Shown here: in pieces, positions 1 to 9,600 of the stretch
How the letters are laid out: each line of letters begins with the position of its first letter
Position numbering within the stretch: the stretch's first letter is position 1
Assembly: GCA_963169105.1 (NCBI GenBank)
Contig: OY720635.1
Span: forward strand, 154,643,645 to 154,707,644
Reading direction: 5' to 3'
DNA: 64,000 bases
Source: Ceriagrion tenellum
Lineage: Eukaryota > Arthropoda > Insecta > Odonata > Coenagrionidae
The notes under the pieces: generated by a model
Databases searched by the model: none
What the model saw: the letters and a program-made list of their open reading frames with translations, nothing else
What the model was told of the DNA's origin: nothing
Program-made: the position numbers and the translations under genes

Positions 1-1599
1 GTAAACCCAAATCCCAACGATCACGTTCTCATCATTAAACCGACAGTCAGATGCAGTATTTAAAAACCAAACTCAAGCTCTCCTTTTGTTATTTTTATGT
101 TATTTCGGTCACAAAACACACTAAAAATACTAATTGAGCATTCGCAAAACATTAAAAGAACACAATGTGGACATTGAAAGAATACTTTTTGAAAACATAA
201 TGGCCACTTTTTTATCCGTTAGGGAATCGCTCGGTCGGCAATGTTCTCCTCTTTCTATCTATCAGGGCGCATGCACAAATCCGACTGCTAGCATCTCATC
301 ATTTTATTTTCCGGAGTTTATGCCAAAAATTAATTAATATTAAAATATAATAAATGTACGCAAATATATTATAGTAAACAATTTTACGCCATTAAAATTT
401 TATCTTCATTTTTGTAAAATCTGAAATTTGCGACAGATAGCAAACTATAAACAACAGCAAAATATATATCGTATGATTAAAATTAACAAGAGGTAATGTA
501 AAAAACATTTCTAAAAGTCAAAACGTCAAAAGAATAATTCCTTCATCTTCACTGTGCGATAGAGAATGTAAACATTCCGCCATTTTGCTAAAAACCACAG
601 TACACTTCGTTTCTGGCGTGAATGCGCGCTTAGCGGACGCCGGCTGCGAGAACAGTTCTCTCGCATAGCATCGCCTTCGGAGTGCGACGGCCGATAATTC
701 GCACATGCTTGAAACGCCTACATTTCCCTCTCCACTGATCACTAGTAAGGTTACTATCTTTGCTGTGCTGAGCAAAATCCTAACATTTTCACGTTCCCAT
801 GGTAACATATCCGGCACCGTTTCGTATCTTCCACTCAGCTGTCCCAGAGATTCATCCAGGAATTCTAAGAAATATTCTAGCCTGTATTACGACGGAATGT
901 TAGGACGGAATGGCATGTGGAAATTATAAAATAAGTATTTCAGAGGTCAATTTTGTCCAATTTGACGTTACGTCCGTAAAATTCTTCCAAGGTCCAGTCT
1001 CCACTAAATGTAAGAAGTAACTTGAGGCGTCGCTCTGAAAAAATGTCTGACTTTCACGATGAACAACATAACTTTTTACTATTTACACACTAGTTTTATT
1101 TGCCGACCAAGAATTAAAAATATTAGCGTTGATACCTTAAATTGATGATGACAAAAATGTGTTGAAACCTAGATCGGAAAATAGAACATGCGTGAAAATA
1201 GTACAGCGTTATATTCCTTGGGACTTGATAAAAATTAAGCTTTCAGGAAAACAAACATTTGTTCCCATCTTGGTCACCACATTTTATTGAGAACTCCCAA
1301 AAATGAATAACACCCTTGTAACCAGATGGTATATAACCGAAAGGCCTATTATCCCAACTGCACTATTTACTAAGACAACATCTAAATTTCCGTAAATTTC
1401 CATCTCATTTCAAAATGCATACATAGTACATACTACAATTGTATACCCAAAGTTTGGCGCTTGCAATTCTCCCGTTTGGATTTCAGCGTCGATTTGATTT
1501 AGCATTCCGTAACCAGTCTAATGTGCGGCCATAACCAGCCTTACGCAAGGAATGCATTTCAAAAATAAAACTGCTGAAAAAGGGCAAAAAACAATTTCA
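1..1599. other. Unassigned non-coding DNA
   Basis: AT-rich sequence with no recognisable gene. The segment at about 540-900 is less AT-rich and has short open frames on both strands, but these use non-ATG starts and match no family I know. Nothing else can be supported here. Confidence 0.5.
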
Positions 1600-2110
1600 G
1601 CGGAAAGCACAAAGCGATGTGGCGACAGCGGATCTTTGAGGGGAGTGAGAGGGGGGAGGGAGGGAGGGAGGTAGGGGAGGTGGGAGGAGGTCATTGTCAC
1701 TCATTCGCCCTCTCGTCAGACACACCACGACGGCCAAAGGGGGAGGGAGTGATGGTGCCCCTCGCCTCCCGTCTCCCGCTCCGCCCACCCGAGTCACGTG
1801 ACCGCGGGAGCGGAGAGGGCAACATTCCCCGGGCGTCACACATCCCCCCCCCGCCCCCCTCCGATTCTCCCCCGCGGCAGACAGCCCATCCCACCCCCAC
1901 CGCCCCCTTTCCCCGCCGCGCGACCGACCGAAGATCCAAAACCCTATTCATTCATGAGCGCCCGTTCATTTGCGGCGGACAGAGGGCGGGGGGGGGAGGG
2001 GAGGTGGATGGAGTCACAGGGAGGAGGAGGAGGAGATCGAAATATAACACGGGGGAGGGAGAGAGAGAAAGAGGTGCTGTTGCTATGCATGGAACTTGAG
2101 AGGGGCAGGA
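1600..2110. other. GC-rich, polypurine island
   Basis: A sharp compositional shift from the AT-rich flanks. The plus strand has long G/A runs (about 1637-1695 and 1985-2070) separated by a C-rich section (about 1840-1915) dense in CpG. Open frames occur in several frames on both strands, which is what GC-rich low-complexity DNA gives by chance, and no domain is recognisable. Similar islands recur at about 16.4, 25.9, 34.5, 39.8, 46.7, 53.3 and 63.4 kb. It could be a CpG island/promoter or part of a repeat; the sequence does not decide. Confidence 0.6.
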
Positions 2111-2163
2111 TGAGTACATGGGTGCTTATGGGATACGAAAAGGCCTGCACACCCACTCAAACC

Positions 2164-2207
2164 TTCACGTGTAAAATCATTGCGACCACAATGATTTTAC
2201 ATGTGAA
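2164..2207. repeat. Short hairpin (19-bp arms)
   Basis: Arms 2164-2182 and 2189-2207 are reverse complements with one mismatch and a 6-nt loop. Its function is unknown. Confidence 0.75.
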
Positions 2208-2528
2208 TTCAACTACTCGTTTTGAAGTTAATTGCATATTTGAAAGAACTCTTTTTTTTAACAATTCAAAAACTATTTATATTTTTCATCTATTAGGTTC
2301 CACTTTGTAAGTCAAGAAAATGCATTAGATGTCGTGCTGTGAGGCAAAATAATTAGGATAAATGCTGCAACACGCGGCGTTTTTTTGGAGATATGCATCA
2401 TGGCGAATGGCTCTCAATATAATAAAGACATTTACTTTGAGAACTCTATGAATAACATGTATAAACGGTAGTTACAGGTTTAAGCGTTCACAACGATAGT
2501 CATAGTATTATTATTAGCCCTGGGAAGT

Positions 2529-3009
2529 CCATCAGTTTGAACGAAAAAGCATCGATGAGCCGTTAATTATTAATTAATTGAAGTCAAAATACGGTAGTTC
2601 AATGCAAATGGCGCTACAGTCGCCTCCTATGACTGGACAATTGTGGTAATCGAAAATGCATTCGAGGGATAACCTGAATATTTTGTTTCTTAATTTTAGT
2701 TTTCAATGGGTGACCCATTTCATCAGCGAAAGCAAACTTTTTTTATCATATAAATTTAATTGTGTAATTTAGCATTTGTTTTGACTCCCATAGTCTGGCC
2801 TGAGCTACTTTAAGAAAGGCTGGATTATTGGGTGGGAAGTGTAGTAGGTATTTTGGACAGCAGTGAGGTGACGTGATGAAGTAATGCGGCAAAAGACAAG
2901 CCTGCGGCACAATAGTAATTTTGTCGATGATTCTCCCAAATCAAACGTCTCATCAAACGACTTCCTATTACGCTTTGTCTTTTATAATTAATTAGTAGTG
3001 TGATTCCAT
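2529..3009 (+). repeat. Left arm of a ~480-bp inverted repeat
   Basis: This segment reappears as its reverse complement at 4594-5073. Reading both arms side by side I count about 14 differences in 480 positions, including a central stretch of more than 200 bases with none. Homology stops abruptly at both ends of each arm at corresponding positions. There is no open reading frame and no obvious target duplication. The two arms may be a foldback element or an inverted duplication. Confidence 0.9.
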
Positions 3010-3719
3010 AGTGCGTAGCTCGGTAGTTTTTTCATCAGCTGAACAAGAATTATTCGCTACAAATTATTCTAATTGTCAAATAAAATATAGTAAGACGGAA
3101 TATAACAACGTCAATTTGTGTTACTAAGAAGACAAATAACACATATACATGTCGAAACTCGTTCCCCAGTTTTGCAAACATTTTATAAAAATATCAGTGC
3201 CCTCTTGTACAAGGCCAATTGTGCTGTATTAGGGGTAGAGAGAAAATATTAATCAAGTTTAAAAACGGTGAACTAATTAAGTGAGGACTGTTTTATTACC
3301 CTTCACGTAGACTCGTACTCACAACCCCTTATTGGTTGCCAAGATGAAAGTGACGTGAGCCTCGCAGTCGTGTTGCTAATAATCAAAATTAACTGAATAC
3401 GGTATAATACTTACCAGCAAATAATGCCTCTTTTTAAATCTAATGTTGCTTCCCATGACATTCTGAAAACATACATCTCAGGTAATTAATTTACGGAGGC
3501 TGTACTGATCTACTTTTCGCAGCACCGGTCAGAGCAATTGAATGTAATGCCTTCCTTCATAGAGAGAGAACAAATTTTCTATGAGAGAAGATAGGGTAAA
3601 CACATTCACAGAAAAGAAATTGGAGGAGGGAAAGATGTAAAGTTATACGTATGCTTCGGAAGAGTCTTTGTGTCTCTCGGTCTATTTTTACGAGTTACTC
3701 ATATTGTTATTACACATAA
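3010..3719. other. Spacer between the inverted arms, unassigned
   Basis: AT-rich sequence with no ORF or repeat that I can assign. It lies between the left arm and the LINE fragment. Confidence 0.4.
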
Positions 3720-4205
3720 GAGAAGACTAAACGCCGTGTGTATGAGTTATCTGAGGAGTGTTTGCGGCAAAAGTAGGATGGATAGGGTCAGGAATGAGTG
3801 GGTAATAGATTAATGAGGGTTAGATGCTCCAGGAATGAATATCCGTACATGAAAGGAGTGTGATTCGTTGGTTTGGCCATGTTGAGAGAATGGATAAGAG
3901 TCGAATAGCGAAACATATATAAGAAAGAAATGAATGGTGCGAGAGGTAGAGGTAGGCCGAGAAAGTTGTGGTTGAATGTGGTTGAGGAAATTCTTAGGAG
4001 GAATATTAGGAGTCTTAAAACATGAGGGCGTGTTTGAAGCGTAGAATGGGGTAAATGAAGCAAAAGAAGTTTGTAAGGATAGGTCAGTATGGAGGAAATT
4101 ATTGAAGCAGAGTTAGGAGTACAAATATGCATTCATGAGTGAAACTTAGTGACTCTGCCTACCCCGGAAGGGAACGGCGTGATTGGTATGTATGTATGTA
4201 CTCAT
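3720..4205 (+). pseudogene. 3'-end fragment of a non-LTR (LINE) retrotransposon
   Basis: Plus-strand translation, with stops and frame changes, gives the characteristic C-terminal tail of LINE reverse transcriptases of the RTE/Jockey-like type. It reads a segment like DRVRNEWV, then WFGHVERMDKSRIAKH (about 3868-3920), then GRGRPRKLWLNVVEEILRR (about 3945-4000). The fragment ends at about 4205 in a TATG-type microsatellite tail, as expected for a 3' end. Everything upstream of the tail region is missing, which fits 5' truncation during target-primed insertion. It lies inside the large inverted repeat. The family assignment beyond LINE is uncertain. Confidence 0.75.
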
Positions 4206-4264
4206 ATTGTTCACAGGAAAAAGGACGCAAGGCCCATATTTATTTGGCAATGTTTCTCTCATCT

Positions 4265-4455
4265 GTCGGCCCCGGTGGCGGCGGGGTTAAGTCCTTGCTT
4301 GCCAGTCCGAGGGCCGTGAGTTTGAGTCCCGCATGTGTGGTTTTTCACCACTAAGGACGTGAGTGTTGTTGTTCGTGTGTTGTTAAAGTTCATCACCCGA
4401 ATGTAAAATGCCTTTGTTGCGCTGTTGCGGTATTGTGAGAATAAATTAATATTTT
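4265..4455 (+). mobile_element. tRNA-derived SINE
   Basis: A tRNA-like head (about 4265-4335) carries a pol III B-box-like sequence, GAGTTTGAGTCCC, near 4318-4330. An unrelated body follows, ending in an A/T-rich tail near 4440-4455. The head resembles the minus-strand copy at 14640-14760, sharing the GGCGGCGG...TAAGTCCT...GAGTCCCGC pattern. No acceptor-stem pairing or clear cloverleaf can be formed, so it is not a functional tRNA gene. Confidence 0.6.
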
Positions 4456-4593
4456 TTTCGTTTCATTCGTCCCCTTCACCGACCCGCTATCCGACTTCTA
4501 ATTTCAATTCCTTGAACTTCTATCGTTCACATGGCCATTGCCTCTCTCCAATGACGAAGGATTCCGAGGAGAAAAATAATTCTCCTGTTTCTC

Positions 4594-5073
4594 ATGAAAT
4601 CACACTACTAATTAATTATAAAAGACAAAGCGTAATAGGAAGTCGTTTGATGAGACGTTTGATTTGGGAGAATCGTCGACAAAATTACTATTGTGCCGCA
4701 GGCTTGTCTTGTGCCGCATTACTTCATCACGTCACCTCACTGCTGTCCAAAATACCTACTACACTTCCCACCCAATAATCCAGCCTTTCTTAAAGTAGCT
4801 CAGGCCAGACTATGGGAGTCAAAACAAATGCTAAATTACACAATTAAATTTATATGATAAAAAAAGTTTGCTTTCGCTGATGAAATGGGTCACCCATTGA
4901 AAACTAAAATTAAGGAACAAAATATACAGGTTATCCCTCGAATACATTTTTGATTACCACAATTGTCCAGCCATAGGAGGCGACTGTAGCGCCATTTGCA
5001 ATGATCTACCGCATTTTGACTTCAATTAATTAATAATTAACAGCTCATCGATGCTTCTTCGTTCAAAATGATG
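4594..5073 (-). repeat. Right arm of the ~480-bp inverted repeat
   Basis: Reverse complement of 2529-3009 at about 97% identity. The arms are separated by about 1.58 kb. A read-through transcript would fold into a long double-stranded stem. Confidence 0.9.
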
Positions 5074-5089
5074 TTTTTTTGCGGGTGGA

Positions 5090-5270
5090 TTCTGTATATA
5101 TCATAGGCGTCACAACTATGTTTCTGATATCGGGGACGTTACATTAATAACGGCTCGGGAAAAGGAGCGATTCTGTAAATGCCATAGGCGTCATAAGTCC
5201 GTCATAGCCGTCATAACTCACTACGCTGGAAAACCCCCGTCATCGGCGTCATAAGGTCGCGGAATGGGAG
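5090..5270 (+). repeat. Cluster of GGCGTCATA-type short repeats
   Basis: The motif CATAGGCGTCA and close variants (CATAGCCGTCAT, CATCGGCGTCAT) recur about four times within 180 bp, at irregular spacing. No gene is associated. The rest of the interval up to 5997 shows nothing assignable apart from the short repeat at 5701-5750. Confidence 0.6.
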
Positions 5271-5700
5271 TGTTTACGTCAGTTTCGAAGGATGTTATAT
5301 CAATTATCGGATATTTTTCAAATATAAAATGCGATCATATTTACTAGGGCAAAAGTGATATTCAAGATTAGTTAGATTCTAATTATACAAAGTAGAAAAG
5401 TTACATTACCTCAAGCACATTAAAGGTTTCATCTTTAACACCATAGAATATATTCAATAAAATTCATTAATCACACATCAATAGAGTCCATAACCGGGTC
5501 ACCGACAGTCGATTTTTGTCACTGTAAGATTTTTAATAGTACTTTTCGCACATGCATGGAAATTGCTCGGAGCAATCGCGATATTATTTTGTACATGAGT
5601 AGCCATTCAGTCCTAAATTACAACTCACACGAAGAAGTGTAAAGGTACCTGATTCGTTACTTGGATAGGTGAATTATTATTGAAAATTGTAAGTGATGCG

Positions 5701-5750
5701 AATGGACTCGGGACACTGCCTACCACTCCCGCAAATCATTTTCATTTGGA
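5701..5750 (+). repeat. Short dispersed repeat, copy 1
   Basis: About 50 bp containing CACTGCCTACCACTCCCGC. It recurs in the same orientation at 12667-12716 with roughly eight differences. The two copies lie on opposite sides of the BEL element. Confidence 0.7.
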
Positions 5751-5997
5751 CGAAAAATAATACAAAACATAGGCAAAAATGTAATGCAAAATTACACTAA
5801 AAAGTTTTCAGCTACTTCACTTCAAAATAATACCGTATTTTACTTCGCATGTTGACCTACAATTCAATTCGATACCTCACTCTGGGATCCTTCAACGGAT
5901 ACGACGAATGTGGGATAAATCCCTCTTATGCAATTCTGTTCGAATTATGGACACTTCATAAAAATTGCTGACAATTTTCAATGCTCTTTTTTATACT

Positions 5998-6220
5998 TGT
6001 TGGCGCCAAGACATTTAAATTGCGCTCACTGCCTTTTCATTATTGTTTTGTTTTTTTTGTCTTTTGTCAGTCAGCGGTTGCTGGGCACATTGTGGAAGTG
6101 ATTGGAGCTCAGTCCCTTTTTGTAACGCGTACATGTACTTACAGTCCACTATATCTATATATATATATTTTGAATCCGGCTTTTATTTCTTCTTAGTTTT
6201 GCCTTCCTCAGCGCGAAACA
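5998..6220 (+). repeat. 5' LTR of the BEL element
   Basis: Begins TGTTGGCGCC and ends GCGCGAAACA, so it has the usual TG...CA termini. It is identical base for base to 11878-12100 by direct line comparison at a constant offset of 5880. An AT-rich TATA-like run (about 6152-6172) lies in the downstream half and may belong to the promoter region. Confidence 0.95.
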
Positions 6221-6222
6221 TT

Positions 6223-6240
6223 TGGTCCTTCGGGCCGGAT
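6223..6240 (+). promoter_or_regulatory. Primer-binding site, tRNA-Tyr type
   Basis: TGGTCCTTCGGGCCGGAT starts 2 nt after the LTR. Its reverse complement ends ...CCGAAGGACCA, which fits the 3' end of eukaryotic tRNA-Tyr (known ...CCGGCTCGAAGGA plus CCA) with one difference. The tRNA identity is from recalled tRNA sequence, not a search. Confidence 0.75.
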
Positions 6241-6453
6241 CCGAATAGAATTTGAACGTTACAATTTGTGATTATATTGCTAATGCCTGTGTTTTACTTT
6301 CAATCATACTTCGTCATCGTTTAATTTCTGTCATATCAACGTGGGATACGACGAGTTCGAACGGGAACATCAACTTCCATTTTGCCTGGGGCTAACTTGT
6401 TATGTCGGAGAGTTGCTGCGTATGACATTGTTTTCTTCATGGAGTACAGCAAT

Positions 6454-6507
6454 CCTGCTCAACGTGTTCATGCTGGTCAACGTGCTCATCCTGCTCAACG
6501 TGCTGGA
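6454..6507 (+). repeat. Three 18-bp tandem units in the BEL leader
   Basis: Units at 6454-6471, 6472-6489 and 6490-6507 share the core TCAACGTG(C/T)T. They lie in the untranslated leader between the primer-binding site and the gag-pol start. Their role is unknown. Confidence 0.8.
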
Positions 6508-6609
6508 TGGCGACAGCTGCTAATTACTGCCCTTGATGTCAGAGTTCAGGTTAATCCTATCCTTTCTTTATTTACTTAATCTTATTCATGCATGCCTTAA
6601 TAAGTTGTG

Positions 6610-9600
6610 ATGGATCCTAAGACAAGGAAATCATTAATTAAAAAGAGAGGTATCATCAAAGCTTCTCTTGCAAGACTACATAGTTTCGCTACTAATTTTA
6701 ATGAAAGCTCTCAAAGTGTACTTGAACTGAGGGTCAGACAGGAAAGATTGTCGGAGATTTATCAAGGTTATTGCTCTGTTCAAGAAGAATTAGAGCTTGA
6801 GGATAGTGAGGAAGATCACTCGGAGGACAGGGCAGCATTTGATGAACAGTATTATGCAGTGCAAGCAATTTATCTTAAATTGCTTCAACCAGAAAGTGAG
6901 GATCACGCGAGTCAGTCATCTCGAGTTAACTCAGCTGATTTTCGACTTCATAATGCTCCTCAAATTAGACTTCCAACTATTGAATTACCAAAATTTAAGG
7001 GAAATTTTGAAGAGTGGCTACATTTTAAGGATACATTTGAAGCATTAATTTGTAATAATTCACAATTGTCGGCCGTGCAGAAGTTCCATTACTTATTGTC
7101 TTCTTTAGAAGGAGAGCCTCATCAATTAATCCAAAATCTTCAGGTGACGAACGAAAATTTTGATGTAGCGTGGGACCTAATAAAAAGAAGGTACCACAAT
7201 ACAAAGCTGATTGTTTCAACACATCTGAAAAATCTATTAAGAATGCCAACCGTCTCTAAAAATAGAATTGATTCGCTGAGAGCACTAATCAATCATGTCC
7301 AAGCGAATGTAAACGGAGTAAATGCCTTAAACATCACTGTGCCATTGTTTGATATATTGTTAAATCAAATGATTTTGGATCACCTGGACAGTGACACGAG
7401 AAAGGAGTGGGAACTTCATTCCGAAGCGGAGGAAATGCCCACACTGAGGCTAGTTTTAGAATTTTTAGAGAAGAAATGCAAGGCGTTAGAAAGTATCGGA
7501 TCCACTTCAGAAGTGCCAACAGCTAAATTTAGCTCCAGTGTGAAGCCACAATCAAAATTCCATCAGTCATATGTAACAATAGGTGAAAAATGTGTACTAT
7601 GTAAGGAGCATCATCATTTGTACAAATGCCCTGAGTTTTTGCAAATGGAGGTTCAACAACGTAGAACATTAGTTAAGAAACATAATTTATGTTTCAACTG
7701 TTTGAATATTTACTCAAAGGATCATAAATGCTCCACACAGAGGTGTCGTGAGTGTAACAGAAGACATCATACTCTATTGCATCGTAGATATTCCACAACT
7801 AAGCCCTCACAAGATGGGACACAAACTCTTCAATCATCACAACAAGTGAGTCTTGGGAACTCGCCTGCAGTTCCTTTACAGAAGTCTTCAAGCAACTATT
7901 GCGCCTTCAAAATGAAATCCTTCCCACAAGTCATGTTAGCCACTGCTTTAGTAGAGGTTAGGAATCGATTTGGGCAATTTGTACAATGCAGAGCCTTACT
8001 TGATTCAGGATCTCAAATTAATTTCATCACTGAAAATTTAGCTCAGAAACTGCAACTACCCAAAGTCAAACACCATACTCCAATCTTGGGGATAGATAAG
8101 GTACGATCAGAAACAAATAGTAAACTATATTTGAATCTAAGATCTCGCGTTAGTGATTATGACACCACTATCGAGTGTGCAATAATTCCCCGAATTACCG
8201 GTCCAATTCCATCCACAAGACTGGACATCGGCGAGTGGAATATTCCAAAAAATGTGGTCTTGGCTGATGAATACTTCAACCAACCAAACGCAATTGACCT
8301 ATTGTTAGGTGCTCAAATCTTTTATGAAGTGCTAGGGCCAAACAAAATGAAGAGACCAGGTGAATTTCCAATTCTTCAAGAAACCCTCTTTGGATGGATC
8401 CTGGCAGGTGTCATTCCTAGTAACAATAATGACACTTCATTTCAACCTCAACAAATTGCATCACATTGCCTTCAAGTATCATTGGAAGACCTTATCCAGG
8501 AATTCTGGAACATTGAATCAATCCAAACGCCTACCTTAACATCTGAAGAAAGGGAATGTGAAAGGCATTTCATCAACCATACCAGGCGTCAGGAAGATGG
8601 AAGATTTGTAGTTAAACTACCAACCAAAATGGATCCTATGGTGCTTGGGAAATCAAGACACACAGCATTGGGTAGATTGCTACAAATAGAAAGGAAAATG
8701 AACAAGAATGTGGATTTGTTTAAGTCATATCATGAATTCATGAGGGAATATTTAGAACTAGGGCACATGCAACATCAAATTCAACAATCTCAAGAATCAA
8801 GTTTTTATCTTCCACATCATCCTGTTTTTAAGGCCTCCAGCTCAACCACATCCATGCGAGTAGTTTTTGATGCCAGTACCAAGACTACTTCAGGTTTGTC
8901 ATTGAATGACATATTAATGGTGGGACACTCAACTCAGCAAGATCTATACTGCATCATTCTCAGATTTCGCACTCATCAGATAGCTATGGTAGCTGACATA
9001 GAGAAGATGTACCGACAAATATTAGTTCATCCTGATGATCGCAAGCTACAACGGATTTTATGGCGAAGGTCACCACAAGACGAAGTTGAAGAATATCATC
9101 TCACTACTGTGACCTATGGTACTGCTTCTGCTCCATTTTTAGCCACAAGGTGCTTGGAACAACTTGCTCAAGAAAATGAAGAGAACCATCCTAGCATTTC
9201 AAGGATTATACATGAAGACTTTTACGTGGATGATCTTCTTAGTGGTGCATCTACCCTTCAAGAAGCACTGGAATTCTACAAGGAATTGACCTCAGTATTA
9301 AGTACTGCTGGGTTTTCATTAAGGAAATGGTCTACAAATTCTCCTGAATTGTTGGCAAACATCCCTTTGCATTTACAAGAAACAAAACTTCAGTCATCCC
9401 TTGGACATGGAGTTGTTACTGCATTAGGATTACACTGGGATCCAGCCAGCGATCAGTTTCAAATAAAAAGTAACTTAGCCTTACCTAATCATAATCTTGT
9501 TGTAACAGGTGCAACAAAAAGAAAGGTGATGTCTATCATAGCAACCATTTTTGATCCACTTGGATTGATCAGTCCTGCAGTTGTTTCATACAAAATATTT

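Noticed and set aside
1617..2310. Protein-coding genes of 160-170 codons in the GC-rich island
   Set aside because: Long frames exist simultaneously on both strands in low-complexity GC DNA, with no domain and no consistent splice context.
4265..4340. tRNA gene on the plus strand
   Set aside because: Same reason: tRNA-like promoter boxes without a cloverleaf, followed by a SINE body.
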